DNA of 64,000 nucleotides from Pithys albifrons albifrons (taxonomy: Eukaryota; Chordata; Aves; Passeriformes; Thamnophilidae). Position 1 is the stretch's first letter, and the number at the start of each line of letters is the position of its first letter. Position numbers and translations under genes: made by a program. This document shows positions 1 to 32,241 of the stretch, one piece after another. Where the stretch lies: positions 12,049,001-12,113,000 of the forward strand of contig NC_092471.1 of assembly GCF_047495875.1 (NCBI RefSeq), written 5' to 3'. The notes beneath the pieces were generated by a model, which did not search any database, was not told the origin of the DNA, and worked only from the letters and a program-made list of their open reading frames with translations.

Positions 1-3000
1 AGCCATCAGCTGCGATACTGAACCAGAGAGCTTTATAAATCACTGGGTTATGCTGGGTTTGGTGTCCTTAAACAATTACAGATTCAGCATGTTTCAGGAA
101 GACAAAGCAATTGAAATGCTGCTGAGCTTTGTGAAGTGAAACATGGAATTCTACAGGAAGTTTTTAAATTAGATTTCAGGCCAACACAAGTAATTCCTAA
201 ATATCCCAACAATGCTTGTCTGGAGAATGCTGCCTTGCTCAGGGTGGGCCTCTGGGCTTAATTTTTTAATGACTGACACTTCTATTTAGAGAGTGAATAC
301 AAGGGAGTTGCTTGAAAGGGAACATTTCTGAATATGTTTCAGTGTACACAGATTTGACTCACAAAGTCTGTTAACATACAGTTCCTGGTACTGGCCCATT
401 CCATTTTATCTCAAGATAAGTGTCTTTGCTCCACCCATGGCAAAGTGACTGCTGTGCTGCTGCACTCTGGGCTGTTCTCTCCTCTTAGCCCGGGGTCAGC
501 AGTGTAAGCAAGAGCTGCTTAGTTGTCCCACTGTAACTTAAATCACCAAACCAAACCAGACTTTGCTTTCTCTGCTCAGTTCTCCTAAGGTGAGCTGAAC
601 AGGCAGTACTGCTCTCCAGCAGTAATGAGCTAGAAGCAAAGTCAGCAGCTGACAGGTGCCATCTATTACCTTGACAGAGAATAACCCTGGAGGGCCTGGA
701 AGGTCAGTGTTAGGGTACACACCTCTGGTTTGACAATGTGAAACAGGCCCCAGGCGGGTAATAGTCAAACATAAATGCTCCTGGTGTTCAGTATCCTGTA
801 AAACAGGATGGATGGTTGCAATCATTTGCTATGAGCTACACCCTCCCTGGAATTGGCAACTTCAGCCCTGCATCCCAAGCTTGAATGGGTGCATATTAGT
901 GCAGAAGTTGTGTTCTTGGCTCCTGTTCTCTGGTCAGACTGAGCATTTCACCCTCCAGGAATGTAGTTCTGTCATCTTTCAAAAACTTAATTGGCAAAAA
1001 GTGAATGTAACAGGAGAAAAAAAAGATATATATATATTTGCTGAATGGGCCTTAAGTTCCAGAGAAAGGACTTCAGTGTTGATAAATGAGAGGGAATTAG
1101 AGGACACACTGATATTGTGGTGAAGATAAAGGATTATGCAGGTATGCTGGTGCTTATTTGCTGTGCAGAGTGGCAACATCTTTTTGAAAATTGCTGTCTT
1201 TTGCAAAGGATCAGTGCTCTGTGAGCTACTAGTCAGACTTCTGAGTATTACGGAGCTGCCACAGGCAATCATTGAAATGGGTCTGTAGGCCGTGTCATGT
1301 TCAGGTCATTCGTGCCCATCCATAACTAAATGATTGGGAATCAGCAGCAGCTCCCATTTTAGGCTGACTTGGGGAAAGTCAGTGATAACTTCCCATGTGC
1401 ACATGGAATCCCTCCATGCTTCCTTAGTGAAGGTGAATCCAAACGCCTTTCAACTTTTAGAAGAAATCTGAATTCAAATTTCAGTCTTTCAACGTACGTA
1501 TTCCTTTTTGGACTCTAGGTCACCTGTGAATCCTTGGATGAAACTTCTAACTGTTCCATGTTTTGCTCTCCCCATCCCTTAAAGACAAGCACTGCCCACC
1601 CTGTGGGAATTCTGCGTGAACTGCTGATAGTCAGAAATAAGGAAAAGATATCCTTTATAAAACTTCTGGAGATGGCTTATGTAAAAATATCACCAAACCA
1701 TGCCATTTGTCCAGAGATTATTCAAGCATCTGACACACACAGAAATATCTGGGAGAATAAAATTTATCTGAGCACATAAACCTGATCCCAACAGTAACAG
1801 ATGCAACCAAGTAACTCAGAACTTCTACACTGAAGAACCTACCACCACATCACATGGGAGATGAGAGACCCTGGACATACCTCTCCCCTCCAACCTGGCC
1901 AGATGCTGAGCCCCAGCTTCCAAAAGAGCCCTCGGTGCCACAGCAGCTGCTGCCACAGCAAAGGTGGCTGCCCTTGCCTGCCACTAGAAGGACGGGATCA
2001 TCAGGCATGAACAAGACCCATGATTTCAACAAGCCTGGAAAAAGTCACTCACCATTTTATTTGCCTTGGTCCTAGTGCAGGCACACATCTAAAAGGCAAT
2101 GCTGCCCTCTGTTACGTCTTCAGCCACTCACTGACTGTGCACAGAGCCAGCTGCTCCCATCGCAGCTTGGGGCTTGGAATTACCCTCGGTCAATGACACT
2201 GAACCCAAAAAGCAAATCTGGCTCCTGCAGGAAGCTGAGCACTTTCAGTTCCTAACGAGTTTCAGAGAGGGCCTTTTGCAACCAGTAAGGACAAAGAAAT
2301 CTAAGTTATTCTAATCAGTTCTTCAAGTTTTAACCTCCATCCACTGATTTTTCACTACATAAATCCACTATTGACATTTAGGTAAAAATCAGTATTTTCA
2401 CCTTGTCACTTTTTGAATTAATGGCATCCAGCTTCATGGATTAAAATGAGATGAAACAGATTTTACTATGTGTTTAGAAGATAACTTTTATTAGATCTGC
2501 ATTTAGGTATGTTATTTTATTCATGAGTTCATACAAAAATTTCAAGGCAATCATGAGTCCAATGTAATCACTCTCTATAAAACTATATAAGATATATGTT
2601 TTAAAATGAAAATGTACTGACAATGTATTGTCTCTACATGTCATTTTTTAAAAAGAAATTATAGAATTAACAGGAAATAAAGATTATTCCTCATTCATAT
2701 TAGGCTTGACTCCAACACTGGTAATCAGATTGACTGTTAAATGGCTGCACAAATACTTTTCTTGTACTCAGTGGAATTACTAAGGTAGACAAACATTGCT
2801 GGGCCCTGGCAAGTGGGAGAGTGTGGGCTTCTCTAATTCAAAGGTTTATTATTAACAGAACCCTTAGTTGCTCAAACCCCACAAAATGGTTTCAAGTGAA
2901 CAGTCACACCACTAGTCGGAGAAAGGCACGCATGTGATAAAGGAGAATGAAACAGCTCACTGACGTGTTGATACACAGCTGATAAGGAAAACAAAAACCA

Positions 3001-3080
3001 ACATAAAAAAATAAAACAGTTGAGTTTCAGTCGAAGTCAGAAGCAGCATCTAGTCTCTTTTTTCTCCCAGCATCAAGAAG
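1..3080. other. Upstream flank of VSIG1, no gene recognised
   Basis: I see no exon with convincing splice sites and no recognisable protein, tRNA or repeat family here. Only short chance open frames occur. A TA dinucleotide run lies near 1026-1038. The final ~100 bases hold the VSIG1 leader or promoter region. Confidence 0.6.
3001..3080 (+). promoter_or_regulatory. VSIG1 proximal leader / possible TATA-type promoter
   Basis: An A/T-rich TATA-like stretch (ATAAAAAAATAAAA, about 3003-3016) lies about 65 bases before the VSIG1 start codon, with a TCAGTC initiator-like site about 25 bases further on. A long pyrimidine tract ending in CAG at 3070 also looks like a splice acceptor. The ATG exon could therefore be preceded by a noncoding leader exon instead. 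The sequence alone does not decide between these. Confidence 0.3.
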
Positions 3081-24857
<21,777 letters not shown>

Positions 24858-27058
24858 AGTTTTAATAGTTTTCCTCATTGGCTTTGGATCCCTTTATCCA
24901 AAACCTGTTGTTATTGAATTAACATAGAAGCATGACTAAAACTTAAATGGGCATTTCCATTGTGAACCACTGGGCTGGAGATTGAAAATGTTACATGTGA
25001 ATAGCAGAAGATTTGGCCTTGAATGTAACCAAATTTTGTTTATTATCTTGTTATAACTGTACAAAAATCCAACCTATTTTGCAAAACTAATTAGGAAATT
25101 GTTGAAGTAAGAGCTTTCCAGTCAACTACCAGTAATGCTGTGTGTATCTATACAGTTCTGAACTACAGCAGTCTTCTCCAGAAACAGTGTTGGCCAGCCT
25201 GTTCCCTGTGTACCAAGAACAATCATGATGATCAATACATTGCAGTGTTTAAAGAACCAGTTTTGCACATCAGAAGTAAAAAGAAGTTACATCAATCTCA
25301 TCAGAATGCAGAAACAGATGCTGAGACCTGAGCCAATGAAATCTCGTGTGTCTGAATTCCACTTTTGCTTAAAAAAAATCCTGGAAAGTTTTACTCTGTT
25401 ACTGCCTATTTTCTATAGGTGAAAGCACCAAGAGGAAAGGCAAGTAGTGCAAAGCACACACAGAGCCAGCAGTCGAGTCCCTTGGAAGGACAAAAGGGAA
25501 TTGAACCACATGCACATTGATCACCAGACACCTCTTCCCTCTGCGCCTCATTTCTAAGGTTACACGATCTCAGTTTTTCAGAAAGTTCTTTTCAAAGACA
25601 GCTACTTCCAGAAGAGCTCACGTGAATACAGACCCACAGCCTCAGTAGCTCCCTTCTGAACTACATGAGGCAGGTCCTCGCTGACACAAGGACACACTGG
25701 TTTCAGTCTCATGCTCTGCAGAAAAATGTATCTGGCTCAGGGATCTGGAACTTTTTGGCACTTACATCTTTTATAAGACCTAATATGCATAAATCCTTTG
25801 GTGACTGTTTCTAGCCTGTAAACATTAGATACATGCAACATTCATCTTTAAAATTTTTGACTAAAATTTTCAGGTTCAGTTCCTACAGCTCTAAATATGT
25901 TCATTAAGAAAGTGAACAAAAAGAAAAAAATAAGTAAAAAGGGAAAAAAGGGGGAAAACATGGCAACATTTAAAGATGTAAAACATAAGGTCCTAGTTAA
26001 GAGTCATTTGGGATCTTTAAGCATAACTTTTCTGGCTTTCAAATATTTATCTTTGGTATGTGTGTCATAGTGTTTAACTTCATTCCAGAGTAAAAGAGCA
26101 TTTGCAGTGTTCTTATATTATTTTAGCTAAAAACTGCTTGGGCCAGACTGAGGGTCAAACCCTTGCTAATACCAACACTGCCATATTCTACCAGGGGACC
26201 CTCACACTCCTCTCTTCTCTGAATGTCCAGGGTAAACCTTAAGCCATGAACTGTACAGAAGTCTCCTTAATCAGGCAGCTCGTGTTGACTGGTCAAGCAA
26301 AACCCGTAACTCCCATCCTTCAATCTGGGTTGAGCAGCCTACTGAAAATGACTGATATTAACATCCAAAGTTGTCTAAACGTGCAGAATGATGACATTAA
26401 ACATATTCAGAAACAGCAAGAGAGAGACTATCTACTCCTGTTTGGGTGCTATTTCTTATCAAAGGTATTTCCCCATGATAAAATTCAAGTCAATTATTGT
26501 CTGAGGGAGCCTACAACTTGGCTGACAGCAGCAATCATTTTAAATACTCTCTTATCTCATATTCCTAAGCATTCTTACTCCTTCCCTTCATGGGAAAATA
26601 TAAACAACTGTCTTCATGTCACTTCTATAGGTGTATTAGTTCTTCTAAAGCCTTTTGCTATATTTATGCATCCTAGCACATTTTTCTTACTGGAACACCT
26701 TTCCAAGTTCCACATCTCTGCAACAGCACTATCGTGATTGAAGAGGGGACTATATTATACGATCATTATCATATTTTTTCTAATCTTTTGTTAATCTCAC
26801 CTAAACAAATTTATCTGCAAGTATTCCTTACACAACTTGCTACAGTAAGATAGGAGCTTATGTGGGTGAAGTTCGAATTATCTTCTATAACTAATAGAAC
26901 CTGCCTAGAACATTATAGGTTTTATATTTATTCAAAAAGTAGAAATTATGAAGCTATGTTAATGTTTTTATATAAAACAAGAGAACAACTCAACACAAGT
27001 TCCTGACTAAAGATTCCTCTCATGCCTCTAACCATCAGCATGTAATGGATAGTACTAA

Positions 27059-27064
27059 AAATAA
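27059..27064 (+). terminator. Candidate VSIG1 poly(A) signal
   Basis: AATAAA followed 20-50 bases later by a G/T-rich element (TGTTGCTGGAGGTGAGG). It implies a 2.2-kb 3'UTR. It competes with the hexamer at 27989. Confidence 0.35.
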
Positions 27065-27988
27065 AGGCAAAAATAAGAAACAAAACATGTTGCTGGAGGT
27101 GAGGAGGAAGGTGAGGAAAATAACACTTATTTGGAGTTTATTAACACATTGAGGTGTTTCTGTAAGCCTTCTGGCAGCTGTTTGTCCTCATTATGAAGTT
27201 TGTAAAAGTTTATTTAAAAGGATGGGGCCCTGTTTGTAGCTTTCCACTGATGCTCTGGGCAAAACACAATTCAAATTAGGTATTGATGCACGGTGTGTAA
27301 CTTCCAAACCCTGCAGAGCCATGCAGGATATGGAAACATTTTGCAGAATTTGCCTTAGATGTTCCAACCGTCTTTGCTGCATGGCCCATTTATCTTCTCC
27401 TGAGGGAGTTGGGATCATTAACATGGAAACCAGATATTAAGCCAACACTCAAGCTGCCATCTCCTAGGGAAGTGTATTTACAAAGCTCCAGAGCTGTGGC
27501 AGGGGTTTTGCTATACAGAGACCATGGATGAACACAGAACTCTGCTTCAGCTGTTCTCAAGCCAAATTTTCAGCAGTGCCTGTGTAACATACAACAAACA
27601 TTTACCAAGTCAGGTTCCTCCTTCAGTCAAGGTCTGCATGGCCAGAGTTTACTGTACAGGCAACTTATCCCTCCTGCTCTTAGTGTGTCCTCTTAGTGAA
27701 ATTTAACTTGCATTTTGTGTTCTAAGATACATTTAAAGTCATTGGTGACAATATTTGTTTGGTTGTAAGTTTCTGTCTTGCTTCTCAAAATAAATGGCAT
27801 TACCTTAATCCCTACAAGTCAAACTGTAGAAACTGCCAGCTTACATTTCAACCTTTCCCTGAGGCTGAAGATCAAACATGTTGCATTCCCACACCGTGTA
27901 ACAGATGGCAGAGTTTCATCTCACTTGCTGTTCAGATCCTAAGCATACAAGCAATTTAGAAAATATTGGATTTGTTACATAAAGGTTT

Positions 27989-27994
27989 AATAAA
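27989..27994 (+). terminator. Candidate distal VSIG1 poly(A) signal
   Basis: AATAAA in GGTTTAATAAAGTTTTATAA, only 38 bases from an opposing AATAAA on the minus strand (28032-28037). The pair would let VSIG1 and PSMD10 end back to back. Confidence 0.35.
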
Positions 27995-28031
27995 GTTTTA
28001 TAATACCAAAGACTGCTGTTCAGGAAAGTTT

Positions 28032-28037
28032 TTTATT
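28032..28037 (-). terminator. Candidate distal PSMD10 poly(A) signal
   Basis: TTTATT on the plus strand reads AATAAA on the minus strand, about 1.0 kb past the PSMD10 stop. Confidence 0.35.
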
Positions 28038-29039
28038 TCACAGAATTTTATCAGCATTATTTGTTCAAGGGTAAATCTATTCACTGGTGACAAAAGTGAT
28101 CTTACCAACTTGAGGACAGGAGGTCACCATTCAGACTGTCTCATTAGCTCTTTAGCCATCTAATAACTTAATATCAGGATTTGCTATGAGTAAACAGAGA
28201 TTAAACCAGGTTTCTGTTCTAAGACAAAATGGTAAACTGCAAGTGTCAGTGCTGCATATGGGAGTCAAAGACAACAAAAGAGAAAACTACAAAAGGAGCA
28301 AGAGGAAAAAACATTAAATTTGAAGTACATCCCAGAGAATCAGCCAGAGCCATCCATTATAAAACATTATATTTGCAGAGGTAACCCTGAAACTGCTACT
28401 GCATTCTGCAAGCAATCCAGTGCACTTCATCAAATACATGTATTTAAAGATTCAGAGAATCAGTAACAACAAAAGAGCTTCAAACACCCAGATGTCACTT
28501 GACTAGATCAAGAGTAACAAAAATGGATACATTTATCCTGTAACTGAGCGAAATGCACTTTACAAAGGGAGATACAGTGTAGTTTAGAATCACCTGAAGA
28601 AAGACATCTGGTATCCACATAAAACTAGATAAAATCCCACCCACAAATCACAAAGGTTAAGGGAAAACAAACCCAAAGGCTCCAGAACAAGCTTCCAAAA
28701 TAAAATTAACTTTAAATTGCTAAAGCATTTTTGGTCCTGTTGCTTGAAAAAATAATTCTAAACTATAATCTAAAATAATGTCCACATTTATACAGATTGT
28801 ACTGTAAACTGAAAGTGAACTGCAAGATGTTGAAAAATACTTTAAAATCAGTGAACTATTTAATTAACAAGAAGTACAAACAGTTGTTTTGGCACTGAAC
28901 TTGAAGGAAAGCTTCAACAGAAACATTTTATTACCATGCTGATACCCACACACAATATCCTAGTTGAACTATCAAAGTACAAAGTTTGCAGACTTAAATA
29001 TAAGTGCATCAGGAAAGGGGCTCAGGTGGGAAGCCCCCA
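28038..29039 (-). other. PSMD10 3'UTR region
   Basis: A/T-rich sequence after the PSMD10 stop with no recognisable gene or repeat. How much of it is transcribed depends on which poly(A) signal is used. Confidence 0.5.
28927..28932 (-). terminator. Candidate proximal PSMD10 poly(A) signal
   Basis: AATAAA on the minus strand about 110 bases past the PSMD10 stop, followed by T/G-rich sequence (TGTTTCTGTTG). Confidence 0.35.
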
Positions 29040-29193
29040 CTAGCCCTCCACCATTCTTTTAAGTACGGCTCCCAGGCCACCCTTTGCCACTTTCAGTGGG
29101 GTCAGCTCTTCTTTATTCTCAATGTGAATACTCGCACCGTGAGACACCAGCAGCTTTGCCTCCTCCACTCTCTCTTCATCGCAGGCTAAATGA
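29040..29193 (-). CDS. PSMD10: PSMD10 exon 5 (terminal, stop)
   Basis: Encodes HLACDEERVEEAK through AVLKRMVEG and TAG. Contains the LxCxE motif. ACTGCAG acceptor. Confidence 0.97.
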
Positions 29194-31962
29194 CTGCAGT
29201 GAGAACAAGAAACCCACAGCCACTATTAAACAGTCCAAGCTTATAAAGAGCAATAATTATGCCATGTCAAAATGACAGCGCGAATTTTGGGGGGAGATAC
29301 ATCCTAGAACAGCAAAACCACACCCAACTACCTACAGATTCCAAAGCTTGCTGTCCAGTCACTCTGCTGCCATTAAGCAACTCAACATTCCTCCTGCTGT
29401 TGTCCTTGCAATGTTAAGACAGCTCTTTGGATTAGGATTTGGCTCTGCAGTCAGCAAAGCTAAGGAGAACATAATCCACAGTGAAAATGAAAAACAGCAG
29501 TCTCCATTTGTGCCAAAAGTAATAAATAAATAGTCCATTGCTGAAAAACAATCTGAAGTAACAAGTTACTGCAAATGCAGCAAAGGCTTTTTTTTCCATT
29601 TGGCAGAGTATCCTGAGAATAACTGTGTGCACTTCAGGGCCATACTGGGGTTTATGTACAGCTAAAATGTACTGCTTGGTCTTATTCATAGCAAAGTTTT
29701 TATTTCACTCTAATCAGGGCAGAGTTTTGCCACCAACTTCAAAGCAGCTAAGATTTTACCTTCAGAGATTCAAACTGATCTCTAGGGTAACATCAAACAC
29801 TGTGCTGATTGTACTTAAATTGCAACTTATTTTCCTTAGAGAGGTAAAGAAAAGTTTCTAAAACGAGTTCTTGCTTGGCAGGACAGAGTAGGCCATCCTG
29901 CAAGACCAGTTTCCTCTGTCTTTGATGTCATTAACTCACTTTCTACCCTCTAGTGGCAACCAAACGTATTCCAAATTACTACAAAAGGTGTTCTACACTC
30001 TTTAAGTAGATGGAGTAACACAAATTAAAGCATGCATGTACAGACACACTTAGGCAAAATAGTAAGTATGATCTTCTCAATAACATTTTAACTGCACAGG
30101 GATGTGAAGCAAGGGAGTATTTTGAGGCCACAAGAAATTTAAAAAAGCAAGAAACTGAAGTAATGGCATTTCTTTTCAGAGATTATGCTATATTAAACAA
30201 AATAAAAATAAAAAATTACTTACAGAGGAGTATTCCCTTCAGAGTCCCGCATATCCACAGTGGCATTGTGCTGCACAAGGATCTGTACCATTTTTAGGTT
30301 TCCTTTGGCTGCTGCTCGGTGCAACGGGGTGGATTCAAAATGATCTGTTGCATCTGGATCTGCCCCGTTCTCCAGAAGCATGATTGCAATCTGAGAATGT
30401 AGGAAGAGAAAGGAGCAGGGGAGGAGGATGTGAAGTTAATACAATCAAATCCTTCCCAGAGCAGCACCACCTCCAGTAGCCCAGGTAAACATACCTCCTG
30501 CTTATTTTTGGAGGCTGCATAATGCAGGGGAGTGCAGCCATTCTGATTGACAGCATTGACGTGGGCACCCTTAGCAATGAGGGCTCTCACAATCTTATCC
30601 CGGCCTGCCGAAGCAGCGATGTGTAAGGGAGTCCAGCCAGCCTGCAGAGGGAGAAGAAAACCACATCATTCAAACCACGAGCTTCAGGAAAGAAACCATG
30701 ACAATGCACAACCCAATGCATAACTCATACTGCACATATTCTTATAAACTGTAAAGCTGAACATTATTGATTATCACCAGGCAGACAAGTCTCATGTCCT
30801 CTCACATGTCTGCACTCAGCACCTGACAAGACCTGCAATTAAACAACAGGAGTCACTCCTGCTATGTAGTTTTGTGTAGTATCTTTGAAGGACAGTTTGT
30901 GCCTGCAGAACTCACACTAGTGCTTTTTAAAGAACAAATAAGAATGATAAAAAAGGCTCTACAAAAGTTTCTTCAGTCTTTCATAGCTATATCCTACCCT
31001 CTAAACTGATGAGACATTTCCTTCTCTAAGGATGATATTTAGGATGCTTTGTAATGGATGTAAATATTTCAAACCTTCCTCTAGACCATGAGCAGACTAT
31101 CTCCTTTCCAGTTGTAAAATGACTGAACATGCCACCTGCTCTATAATGCCTTCCCCAATATAAGAAATCTTCAGGGTACCTCATGATTTGGCACAACGTA
31201 TTTGAGAGGAACACACAAAGTTAACATGAAAATGGCAACAACCACCTAAATAAACATTCCTGGTTTTGCAGCTTCATTTATAAGAAGAGTTATTCTAAAA
31301 TTCCTCGACAATAAGCAGGACTCATCAAGTCTCCTCCTTATGCCACATGAACAGCGACATATTTCACTGCCTTGGCAGCGCACGGGGCACCCTGGGCTTT
31401 TCCAAGCCTCACACACACGGCTCTAGGGGCACCAGGAGAGGGAAAAGGACGGAAGGGAGCAGCGCCAGCGGCCCCGGCAGCCGGCTGGGCCCTTGTGCGG
31501 CTGAAGCCACGACACCGAAGGGCCCCGACAGAACCTGCGCACTCGACCGGCCCCGCACCCCCGAACTGCCCCCGCACCATCCCCGCACACCGGGGCGGGG
31601 GTTCCCGCCGGCGCCGCTACACTCACATCGTCCTTATCGTTGACAGGCACGCCGAGCCCGAGGAGGAGGTCAGCGACATCCGTGTGTCCCGCCGAGCAGG
31701 CCCAGTGCAGCGCGGTGCGGTGATCCTGCGGGAGGGAAGGGGACAGGGATGGCGTGAGCGAGGAACGGGGAGCGCGGCAAGGACCGGAAGCGGCTGGTAG
31801 GAACACCATCCCTCCTCCCAGCCCACCCGGGTCCCGTAGCCCGCCGACCTGGTCGGCGCGGGTGGCCTGTGCCCTGTCGCGGAGCAGCAGCGCCCGCAGC
31901 TCGTCGAGCTGCCCCGTGAAGGCGAGGTTACACACGGGCACGTCCGACACCGCGCCCTCCAT
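29040..31962 (-). CDS. PSMD10: 26S proteasome non-ATPase regulatory subunit 10 (gankyrin), complete CDS in 5 exons
   Basis: Ankyrin-repeat chaperone that binds the C-terminal domain of the ATPase PSMC4 (Rpt3) during assembly of the 19S proteasome particle; in mammals it also binds RB1, MDM2 and CDK4. Exons in transcript order are 31962-31849, 31725-31627, 30641-30495, 30390-30224 and 29193-29040. All are GT-AG, with 681 nt coding 226 aa, exactly the human length. Successive ankyrin repeats show TALHWACSAGH, TPLHIAASAGR, TPLHYAASK, TPLHRAAAKGN and TPLHLACDE. The RB-binding motif LxCxE is kept as L178-A-C180-D-E182. The protein ends KRMVEG as in human. The start MEGAVS matches human MEGCVS. It shares a bidirectional promoter with ATG4A. 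Confidence 0.98.
30224..30390 (-). CDS. PSMD10: PSMD10 exon 4
   Basis: Encodes IAIMLLENGADPDATDH through SEGNTPL (167 nt, ends in phase 2). CTCAG acceptor and GTAAGT donor. Confidence 0.97.
30495..30641 (-). CDS. PSMD10: PSMD10 exon 3
   Basis: Encodes AGWTPLHIAASAGRDKIV through HYAASKNKQE (49 codons), with two ankyrin repeats. CTGCAG acceptor and GTATGT donor. Confidence 0.97.
31627..31725 (-). CDS. PSMD10: PSMD10 exon 2
   Basis: Encodes DHRTALHWACSAGH through VPVNDKDD (33 codons), the end of the first ankyrin repeat. CGCAG acceptor and GTGAGT donor. Confidence 0.95.
31849..31962 (-). CDS. PSMD10: PSMD10 exon 1
   Basis: Encodes MEGAVSDVPVCNLAFTG through ATRADQ (38 codons), inside the CpG island. 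Donor GTCGGC; phase 0. Confidence 0.95.
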
Positions 31963-32231
31963 GCTGCCGCGCGCCCCGCACCGCCCCCGGGGCGGGGCCT
32001 CCGCGAGCCCCGCCAATCAGAAGCGCGCCACGGCCAGCTCGGCCAATCGCAGATGTTCGCCCGCTGCTCCCGCCCCTCCGGGCCGCGAGGGCTGCTGGGG
32101 TTTGTAGTCCAGTGGGAGGGGCGCGGCGCGCTGCGGGCGGGAGGAGGGACTGCAGTTCCCAGGGCGCCCCGCGGTGCGGCCGTGTTGTGCCTCCGTGTCG
32201 GGGCGAGGAGGAGGATGGTGACAGCGGGAGG
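31963..32231. promoter_or_regulatory. Bidirectional promoter, PSMD10 (-) / ATG4A (+)
   Basis: Only 269 bases separate the two start codons. Visible elements are CCAAT boxes at 32013-32017 and 32043-32047, GC boxes at about 31982-31997 and 32070-32078, and two ZNF143/THAP11-type motifs in opposite orientation. These are 32091-32110 (minus: ACTACAAACCCCAGCAGC) and 32149-32167 (plus: ACTGCAGTTCCCAGGGCGC). No TATA box is seen, as usual for a housekeeping CpG promoter. Confidence 0.8.
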
Positions 32232-32241
32232 ATGGAGGCCG
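32215..32241 (+). other. Upstream overlapping ORF start before ATG4A
   Basis: An ATG at 32215, 17 bases before the ATG4A start and out of frame with it, has A at -3 and G at +4. After splicing of intron 1 it reads 24 codons to a TAG at 33848-33850, overlapping the main start. It matters only if transcription starts upstream of it. Confidence 0.5.
32232..32241 (+). CDS. ATG4A: ATG4A coding exon 1 (10 nt)
   Basis: Encodes only Met-Glu-Ala plus one base before a GTGAGG donor, as in the human gene. The Kozak context is A at -3 and G at +4. Confidence 0.9.

Larger units (their letters stand above)
24858..27994 (+). other. VSIG1 3'UTR and downstream sequence
   Basis: No further gene is recognised between the VSIG1 stop and the PSMD10 3' end. 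AATAAA hexamers occur at 27059-27064 (followed by a G/T-rich stretch), 27789-27794 and 27989-27994. The open frame of 163 codons at 26246-26737 resembles no family and shows no coding signs. Confidence 0.5.

Noticed and set aside
26246..26737. 163-codon plus-strand open frame after VSIG1
   Set aside because: Sequence resembles no family and has no splice or promoter context. It lies in the probable VSIG1 3'UTR and is best explained by chance.
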